DNA from: JBFMAI01 sp964462635
GTDB taxonomy: Bacteria; Planctomycetota; Phycisphaerae; UBA1845; Fen-1342
DNA length: 64,000 bases
Direction: 5' to 3'
NCBI GenBank assembly: GCA_964462635.1
Contig: CAYWYJ010000001.1
Span: 1-64,000, forward strand
Shown: in pieces, positions 58,458 to 64,000 of the stretch
Numbering within the stretch: the first letter of the stretch is position 1
How the letters are laid out: each line of letters begins with the position of its first letter
The notes under the pieces: model-generated
Seen by the model: only the letters and a program-made list of their open reading frames with translations
Databases searched by the model: none
Told to the model about the DNA's origin: nothing
Translations under genes and position numbers: made by a program

Positions 58458-60650
58458 CTACGGGCCGCTCACCACGCGCGCCGCGCTGCTGTCCCGGGGC
58501 CCGGCGGCGGGGCCCGGTACGATCCGTCCGAGCTGTTCCAGATCGGATTCCAGTTCCTCGATGGACTCGCCGCCCGGTTCGCCGTCGCCGCCGTCCCGCA
58601 GTCGCTCGCGGTAGAGCGCGGCCTGGGCTTCGTAGGCGTTGGTCAGCCGCTCCAGACTGTCGGCCAGCCAAGTGCGCAGCTTGGAGCGGTGGTCACTGAA
58701 CAGGGACCAGAGCGCCGCGCCGCAGCGGTCGTGGATGCGGCGGCGCAGGAGCCACGTCGCCAGACCGGGCCACCACGCGAGTATTCGCACGCAGCGCAGA
58801 TCGGGGATCTCGCGCAGCCGTGTCTCATCCGCCGGGGGGAGGGGCGTGAGCGTGGCGAGGACCTCCTCCACGACGGACTGCGGCGCGGACTCGACCCGCC
58901 CGTGACTTGTGTGTGCCACGGGGGAGAGCGGTGAAGGGTCGCGCACCGATTGAGAGAGGGGCAGGGAGCTTGAAGTCGTCGCGGCGGCGGGTGACCAGGT
59001 TGCGGGAGACATCCCGAGTGAATCGGACAGCTCGCGCACGGTCGCACTCAGCCGCTCGCCCAGCGTCGTGATCTGTCCGCGGGTTTCGTCGGCCATTCCC
59101 GCCAGCTCGTGCAGGGCCTGCGCGGCCAGCGCGCGCGGCGACCGCGTGCCGCGACGGGCTTGTTCCACCAGGGCCCGCGACGCGCTCTCGGCCAGTTCGG
59201 CGATCCGCTCCGCCACGCCCTGATCGGGCGGTTCGGTCACCCGCGCGGCCACGACGGCCAGGTGCTCGGCCGCCGCCGCCAAGCGTCGCTGGGCCTTCAC
59301 GGGGTCGAACGTGGTCTCGGCCCCGGGGGTCATCCGGGCCCGGTCGAGCTTGCCAGCCAGATACGAGGCTGCGGTTTCGGCGAGATTCGCGAGCTTCCGC
59401 CGAATCGACGCCGCGGCGTGCTCACGGTGGTGCGCGACCAACGGGCCGATCTGCTCGTCGAACCAAGCGTCCGTCAGCGCCGCGTCGGGGCCGCGCGTGC
59501 TGACGGGGAACACCGGCAAGTCGCCGCCGGCCACGTCGGCGGTCTGGTGTTTGATGTAACCGATGACGCGGTCCCGGTCCGGTCGGCCCAGCAGGTCGGC
59601 CTTGCTCATCAACACCACCGCCGGTATTGCCGCTTCGTAGAAGCCCTGCAAAATCGCCAGGTCCTCGTGGTTCAGGCTCGAACCGGCGTCCACGAGCAGG
59701 ACGCCGAGGTCGCAGCGCGGCAGGTACGCCTTGGTCTGGGCGGCGCCGAACGTGGCGAGCGAGCCCACGCCCGGGGTGTCGATGAACGCGACGCCGGGCG
59801 ATAGCCGCGGGCTGGGCCAGCCGACCTCGACTTCGGTGACCTGGTGCTTGTTGTTTGGGTTGCCCTCCTCGGTGACGAACTCCGCGATGCGCTCCACCGG
59901 CAGGTGCTGCGGGGGCGAGATCCGGGAGCGGACCACCAGTTCCGGGCGGTCCGCCGGTCGCAGGCGGGTCAGGACCGCGGTGACGGGGAGCACGCCCACG
60001 GGCAGCACGTCGCGTCCCAGCAGGTGGTTGAGCAGCGAGGACTTGCCGGAGCTGACCCGCCCAAAGAAGGCGATCTCAAACTCGGTGGATTCCAGGCGGG
60101 AAAGGACCATGTCCAGCACCGGGCGCAATTCAACCAGCCCATGGCGCGTGATGATGCGTTCGAGGGTCGCCAGCGCGTCCCGATCGGCCGGCGCGGTCTC
60201 CAGGCGGGCGAGCCGCTCAGCGAGGTTTTCGCCCTGCGCGCGGCGCACATAGGCTTCCAGCCCGTTGGCCAGCCGTCGCAAGTCCGCCAGGATGCCGGCC
60301 AGGGTCGTGGCCGCGTCGGCGTCGAGGCGGCCGTACCCGCCCAGCCGCCGGGGCTCGATTTCCGCCAGGTCGATCAGGATGCCGATCAGGGTCGTGCGGA
60401 TCGCCCACGCGGCGCTGACGCGGCGCCCGCCGGCCGGCACCTCGAGCCGTTTCATGGCCGACCACATCTTCTCGCGGAGTCGTTGCAGGTAGCCGGCGAC
60501 GGCTTGGCGCTCCCTTGGTCCCACGTCGAAAGCGTAGCCCGACAGGGGCGATTGCCCGCCGACGGCCAACAGAATCGCCTCGATCTCGGCCAGCCGCTTG
60601 TCGATGGACCGAAACGTGGCGCCGATGGCGCCGCGATGGTGCGCGTTCAT
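58458..60650 (-). CDS. dynamin-like large GTPase
   Basis: The 730-residue protein has a helical N-terminal part, then a GTPase domain with G1 GRVSSGKSSLLNHLLG (about residue 196), G2-like Thr in LPVTAVLTRL, G3 VAFIDTPGVGS (about 288), and G4 VVLMSKADLLG (about 347). Long helical stalk-like regions follow (about 400-730), including a short hydrophobic patch ILAWWPGLATWLL that may touch membrane. Bacterial dynamin-like proteins remodel or protect membranes. ATG 60650 overlaps the stop of the zinc-ribbon gene by 4 nt, so the two are co-translated. Confidence 0.9.
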   Translation of the reverse strand: MNAHHRGAIGATFRSIDKRLAEIEAILLAVGGQSPLSGYAFDVGPRERQAVAGYLQRLREKMWSAMKRLEVPAGGRRVSAAWAIRTTLIGILIDLAEIEPRRLGGYGRLDADAATTLAGILADLRRLANGLEAYVRRAQGENLAERLARLETAPADRDALATLERIITRHGLVELRPVLDMVLSRLESTEFEIAFFGRVSSGKSSLLNHLLGRDVLPVGVLPVTAVLTRLRPADRPELVVRSRISPPQHLPVERIAEFVTEEGNPNNKHQVTEVEVGWPSPRLSPGVAFIDTPGVGSLATFGAAQTKAYLPRCDLGVLLVDAGSSLNHEDLAILQGFYEAAIPAVVLMSKADLLGRPDRDRVIGYIKHQTADVAGGDLPVFPVSTRGPDAALTDAWFDEQIGPLVAHHREHAAASIRRKLANLAETAASYLAGKLDRARMTPGAETTFDPVKAQRRLAAAAEHLAVVAARVTEPPDQGVAERIAELAESASRALVEQARRGTRSPRALAAQALHELAGMADETRGQITTLGERLSATVRELSDSLGMSPATWSPAAATTSSSLPLSQSVRDPSPLSPVAHTSHGRVESAPQSVVEEVLATLTPLPPADETRLREIPDLRCVRILAWWPGLATWLLRRRIHDRCGAALWSLFSDHRSKLRTWLADSLERLTNAYEAQAALYRERLRDGGDGEPGGESIEELESDLEQLGRIVPGPAAGPRDSSAARVVSGP

Positions 60651-61036
60651 GACGGTGGCTCTCCGACCGGCCCCCGCCCGCTACCCGGCCCCCGGACGGG
60701 TTTCTCCGTCGGTACCTCGGGCGTGTCGTCCTCCATCAAACGTCGGCCCAGGCGGAAGATCTCCTCGATCCACCGGCGCGCGGCCTGCGCGCTGCTGCGG
60801 TGGCGTTTCAGCAGGCCGCCGCGGGCGGCCGGGCCGCGCGTGATGAGCTTCTGCCGACGCTCGTACAGCTTCCGCCACGCGGGATCGTCCAGCCGCAGAC
60901 GGACCGTCCGGCGTTCGATGTGGCCGCAAGCCCGGCAGTAGTACTCCTCGTGCTGGTGCCCCTCGCTGACAAAGTGACCGTGGACAGCCAACAGGTTGCC
61001 GCAGTGATGGCACCGACCCAGATCACGCCGCTCCAT
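60647..61036 (-). CDS. zinc-ribbon protein coupled to the dynamin-like GTPase
   Basis: The protein is 129 residues from ATG 61036 (MERRDLGRCHHCGN), which has GGAAG 8 nt before it; an upstream ATG at 61120 would add 28 low-complexity residues. Two CxxC pairs, CHHCGN and CRACGH, with intervening His residues form a likely zinc ribbon (about 8-42). A basic helical part follows (WRKLYERRQKLITRG, RWIEEIFRLGRRLMEDD). It may bind nucleic acid or be a partner of the GTPase. It is the first gene of a two-gene unit. Confidence 0.75.
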   Translation of the reverse strand: MERRDLGRCHHCGNLLAVHGHFVSEGHQHEEYYCRACGHIERRTVRLRLDDPAWRKLYERRQKLITRGPAARGGLLKRHRSSAQAARRWIEEIFRLGRRLMEDDTPEVPTEKPVRGPGSGRGPVGEPPS

Positions 61037-61247
61037 TGCATTGACTTCCGGCGTCGGGCCCGGTGCGCGCCCGCACCGCCCGAACGCAGCGGTTTCCGGC
61101 GTATCACTCTCGTTGACCATCCGGGCCGGGAACCGCCGCCGGAAGCCAACGCCGTCCAGCAGGGGTCATCAGCCCGTCATTGGAGGCAGGCGGTTCGCCC
61201 CGGCCGGTCACCCGGCGGGGGTCGCGGCGAACCCCATCGCCAATTTG

Positions 61248-61253
61248 ATTATA
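61248..61253 (-). promoter_or_regulatory. -10 box of the zinc-ribbon/GTPase operon
   Basis: A perfect TATAAT on the minus strand in GGGGTATAATCAAATTGG. No clear -35. The leader would be about 205 nt to ATG 61036. The rest of the 318-nt spacer 61037-61354 shows no gene. Confidence 0.42.
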
Positions 61254-61354
61254 CCCCCGAGGGCACGGAAGCGGGCCGCCCCGGGGGCAACACAAGATAA
61301 GCGTCTGGGCGTTCGGTGCCGTGATCGTGTCAGCGGACAGACCCTCGTTCTCCG

Positions 61355-63406
61355 TCAGGCGGGGGCCACCCGGGCGTTGGCGGCCGCCACGCAGCCGTTA
61401 GGGGCACCGGCCGGCCGCGGCGGGGGGGCTTCCAGGTGGAACTCAGGGACGATCTCGCGCAGCCGGCGGCGGGCTTCATCCCGGCTGAGTTCGTCCGCGT
61501 CCCCCAGCAATCGGTCGATCTGCGTGGTGATGTACTCGTAGTCCACGGGGATGTTCTTCCAGATGCCGATCTTCGGGTGGGCGGTGCGGGCCACGTTCTC
61601 CCCGTCGATCGCCAGCTCTTCGTAGAGCTTCTCCCCCGGACGCATGCCCGTGAACTCGATGCGAATGTCCACGTCGGGGCGAAAACCGGACAGCGTAATC
61701 ATCTGGCGGGCCAGGTCCACGATCCGCACGGGCTCGCCCATGTCCAGGACGAAGATCTCGCCGCCGTGACCCATCGAGGCGGCCTGGAGCACCAGTTGCG
61801 CCGCTTCCGGGATGGTCATGAAGTAGCGCACCATGTCGGGGTGCGTCACGGTGACGGGGCCGCCGCGGGCGATTTGCTCGCGGAAGATGGGGATGACGCT
61901 GCCGCTGCTGCCCAGGACGTTGCCGAAGCGGACGGTGACGAACTGGACTTTCGAGCGGGCGTCCAGGGCCTGGATGTACATTTCGGCGACCCGCTTGCTG
62001 GCCCCCATGATGCTCGTGGGGTTCACGGCCTTGTCGGTCGAGATCATCACGAGCTTCTCGCAGCCGAACCGGTCCGCGGTGTCGGCGATGGTCCGCGTCC
62101 CGCGGATGTTGTTCTTGAGCGCCTCGCCCGGGTTGTACTCCATCATCGGGACGTGCTTGTGAGCGGCGGCGTGAATGACGGCGCTGGGACGCTCGTGCTT
62201 GAAGATCCACTCCAGCCGGCCGGCATCACTCACATCGCCGACGCAGGGCACGATGTCGAGATGCGGGTGCCCGCGGCGCAGCTCCTGATCGATGGGGAAC
62301 AGGCCCTGTTCCGCCCGCTCCAGCAGGATCAGACGGCGGGGGTTGAACACGACGACCTGCCGGCACATTTCCGCGCCGATGGAGCCGCCGGCGCCGGTCA
62401 CCATCACGACGCGGTCGCGGATGAACTTGGCGATTTCGTTTTCATCCAGCCGGACGGGGGCCCGGCCGAGCAGGTCGTTGATGTCGACGTCGCGGATTTC
62501 CTTGACCGAGGCCCGGCCGGAGATGAGGTCGGAGAGGGCCGGCAGGGTTTTGAACCGCAGGTTGGTGCCCTGGCAGAGCTCAACCACCTGCCGCAGCCGT
62601 TCGCGGCTGGCCGAGGGGATGGCGATCAGGATTTCGTCGACGTCGTGTTCCTCGCAGACTCTCTTAACGTCGGCGATCGGGCCCAGCACCTCGAAGCCGT
62701 GAATCTGGGCGCCCCACTTGACGTCGTCGTCGTCCAGGAAGCCGACCACGCGGTAGCGCAGGACAGGCATGCGCAGGATCTCGCGGACGACGTTTTCGCC
62801 CGCGTCCCCGGCGCCGAGGATGATCAGCTTCGGCGCCAGCCCCTCGGCGCCCGGGCGGACTTGCTCGTGGTAAAGCCGCACCGCCAGCCGCGCGCCGCAG
62901 ACCAGGGCGATGGTGCCGGCGAAATCCAGGACAAAGACCGAGTCGGGGAACTTCTCCCCGAAGGTGTGCAGGCTGAGCCCGATGAGCCGGGCGTTCTGAA
63001 GCGCGTAGTACAGCAGGAAGATGCCGAGAAAGCCCCACCAACTGGCGCGGGCGACGGCGAACACGTCGCGCAGGCTGACATAGCGCCACGAGGCCCGATG
63101 CAGCCCCAGCACCACAAAAACCGTCAGCTTAATGGCGACGACGGGTAGCAGGAGCGGCAGAAAGAAGTCAATCAGCCAGTCGGATTCGTCGGTCACCGCC
63201 GGCGCGACCTGCGTGAACAGCGACTTGACCCAGACGAACGGACGCCCCAGTGTCGCCGACGCCTTGAAGTTGTACGCCAGCCCGAACGCCAGGAACCACG
63301 AGATCACGAACAGCAGCGCGTGGCACGCGATGCTCAGCGCGGCCAAGTGGCGGCGGGACCACTCGGTCCACCCCGCCCATCGTGTCGTCTGCTTGACTTC
63401 ACTCAT
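61355..63406 (-). CDS. membrane NDP-sugar epimerase/dehydratase (WbpM/FlaA1/CapD family)
   Basis: The 683-residue protein has four N-terminal transmembrane helices (HALLFVISWFLAFGLAYNFK, IKLTVFVVLGLHR and others), a CoA-binding-like Rossmann domain (about 205-320, KLIILGAGDAGENVVREIL), and the SDR domain with the NAD motif VTGAGGSIGAEMCRQ (about 334), AAAHKHVPMMEYNPGEA, and the catalytic block STDKAVNPTSIMGASKR (Lys after Met instead of the classic Tyr, normal for this family). The end RPGEKLYEEL is typical. It modifies UDP-GlcNAc-type sugars for surface polysaccharide. The start at 63406 lies 58 nt from the upstream TPR-like gene, so probably one operon. Confidence 0.95.
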   Translation of the reverse strand: MSEVKQTTRWAGWTEWSRRHLAALSIACHALLFVISWFLAFGLAYNFKASATLGRPFVWVKSLFTQVAPAVTDESDWLIDFFLPLLLPVVAIKLTVFVVLGLHRASWRYVSLRDVFAVARASWWGFLGIFLLYYALQNARLIGLSLHTFGEKFPDSVFVLDFAGTIALVCGARLAVRLYHEQVRPGAEGLAPKLIILGAGDAGENVVREILRMPVLRYRVVGFLDDDDVKWGAQIHGFEVLGPIADVKRVCEEHDVDEILIAIPSASRERLRQVVELCQGTNLRFKTLPALSDLISGRASVKEIRDVDINDLLGRAPVRLDENEIAKFIRDRVVMVTGAGGSIGAEMCRQVVVFNPRRLILLERAEQGLFPIDQELRRGHPHLDIVPCVGDVSDAGRLEWIFKHERPSAVIHAAAHKHVPMMEYNPGEALKNNIRGTRTIADTADRFGCEKLVMISTDKAVNPTSIMGASKRVAEMYIQALDARSKVQFVTVRFGNVLGSSGSVIPIFREQIARGGPVTVTHPDMVRYFMTIPEAAQLVLQAASMGHGGEIFVLDMGEPVRIVDLARQMITLSGFRPDVDIRIEFTGMRPGEKLYEELAIDGENVARTAHPKIGIWKNIPVDYEYITTQIDRLLGDADELSRDEARRRLREIVPEFHLEAPPPRPAGAPNGCVAAANARVAPA

Positions 63407-63463
63407 GCCGGTCGCAGGCCGCCGTCGTTCCGCCCCTGCCACTGAACCAGACCGAGCACGGCC

Positions 63464-64000
63464 TCATCGCAGTGCCTTCCGCAGGGCCGTGCCGAAGTCC
63501 AGCAATTCGCCCGACACTTTTCCGCCGCTCAGGGCCAGCGTGTCGAGTTGATCGAGCGTCTGGCGCGCCCGTTCCGCTTCGCCGAGCCGCCAGGCGCAAT
63601 AGGCTTGCAGGATGAGGGCGTCCGGGGCCTCGGGGTTCAGCTCCGCCACACGGCGATAGCGGCGGAGCTGGGCCTCCAGAACACCGGAGGTCGCTCCGTC
63701 GTCCGCCACATCGCCGAAATAGCGATCCAGCTCCCGGGGGGTGGCCTCGAAGATGGCCGGGTCGCGCTGGAAGGCGTCGGTCAGGTAGTACACGGCGGCC
63801 GTGGCCTGCTCCTGCTCCAGCAGGGCGTGCGCTACCAAGAGGACCGGCAACGAGGCTTTGCGGTCCAGGATGCGAGCCATCTTGAGGCGCTGGATGGCGG
63901 CGGCGAGTTTCTCGGCGCAGTCGGCGCAATTGGGGTGTCGCCCGGTGCGGGCGTCACGGGCTTCCACGGTGCCCTTCTTGAACAGGGCCAGACCGTCGCG
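63464..64000 (-). CDS. TPR-like helical protein (N-terminus beyond window)
   Basis: The frame is open to the right edge; the last 33 bases continue it (RDGLALFKKGTVEARDARTG). A CADCAEKL motif suggests a metal or redox pair near the visible start. Helix pairs follow: LLVAHALLEQEQATAAVYYL, LTDAFQRDPAIFEATPRELD, LEAQLRRYRRVAELNPEAPD and LQAYCAWRLGEAERARQTLD, the last two close to TPR units. It probably precedes the WbpM-like gene in one operon. Function unknown. Confidence 0.75.
   Translation of the reverse strand, partial: RDGLALFKKGTVEARDARTGRHPNCADCAEKLAAAIQRLKMARILDRKASLPVLLVAHALLEQEQATAAVYYLTDAFQRDPAIFEATPRELDRYFGDVADDGATSGVLEAQLRRYRRVAELNPEAPDALILQAYCAWRLGEAERARQTLDQLDTLALSGGKVSGELLDFGTALRKALR

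Noticed and set aside
61436..63148. Open frame of 570 codons opposite the epimerase gene
   Set aside because: Antisense shadow; the WbpM-like motifs are all on the minus strand.

Overview
The window looks like a piece of a draft genome or metagenome assembly from a Planctomycetota bacterium, perhaps of the Phycisphaerae type; the class-level placement is inference. The signs are very high GC, many secreted proteins ending in dockerin-like EF-hand pairs built on the motif GDINPFV, a prepilin-type protein, a PEP-CTERM protein, an ECF sigma factor beside a Ser/Thr kinase, and families of palindromic intergenic repeats. A run of 100 Ns at 11204-11303 is a scaffold gap flanked by the same 55 bases on both sides, so kamA is probably intact.

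Layout. 1-4020 (- strand): a transmembrane anti-sigma-like protein open at the left edge, its ECF sigma factor, and a membrane protein coupled to a helical-repeat protein. 4194-9587: pyrD, a PEP-CTERM protein, a lipoprotein and an M28-PDZ peptidase. 10038-14355: a tight operon of a KamA radical SAM aminomutase, two ATP-grasp ligases and a GNAT acetyltransferase, the best candidate for an undescribed pathway. 14699-19491: YceI, a CocE-type hydrolase lipoprotein, a repeat-rich spacer and murJ. 19772-37405: a secretome island with a prepilin-like protein, five dockerin-tailed secreted proteins (PstS-like, YWTD propeller, M36-like metallopeptidase, repeat propeller, short tail protein), a sigma/kinase pair, a fibre-like protein and a C10 cysteine protease. 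37512-45322: lon and hsp20, an MFS-PlsC fusion, and a large membrane protein whose frame contains a copy of an intergenic repeat. 45795-50929: a J-like protein, kdsA, apgM, an HD-GYP/PilZ protein and a small protein. 51052-64000: a coiled-coil polysaccharide co-polymerase-like protein, an ABC ATPase, SPOR-TPR-dapB, PilZ, a dynamin-like GTPase coupled to a zinc-ribbon protein, a WbpM-like sugar epimerase/dehydratase, and a TPR-like protein open at the right edge.

The genes point to envelope building (murJ, kdsA, dapB, SPOR, WbpM-like, PCP-like), surface protein export and turnover, and c-di-GMP control (HD-GYP, PilZ). Several starts (pyrD, the lipoprotein, murJ, kdsA) have a -10-like box ending 6-7 nt before ATG, which suggests leaderless mRNAs. 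I saw no tRNA, rRNA, CRISPR array, transposase or phage gene.
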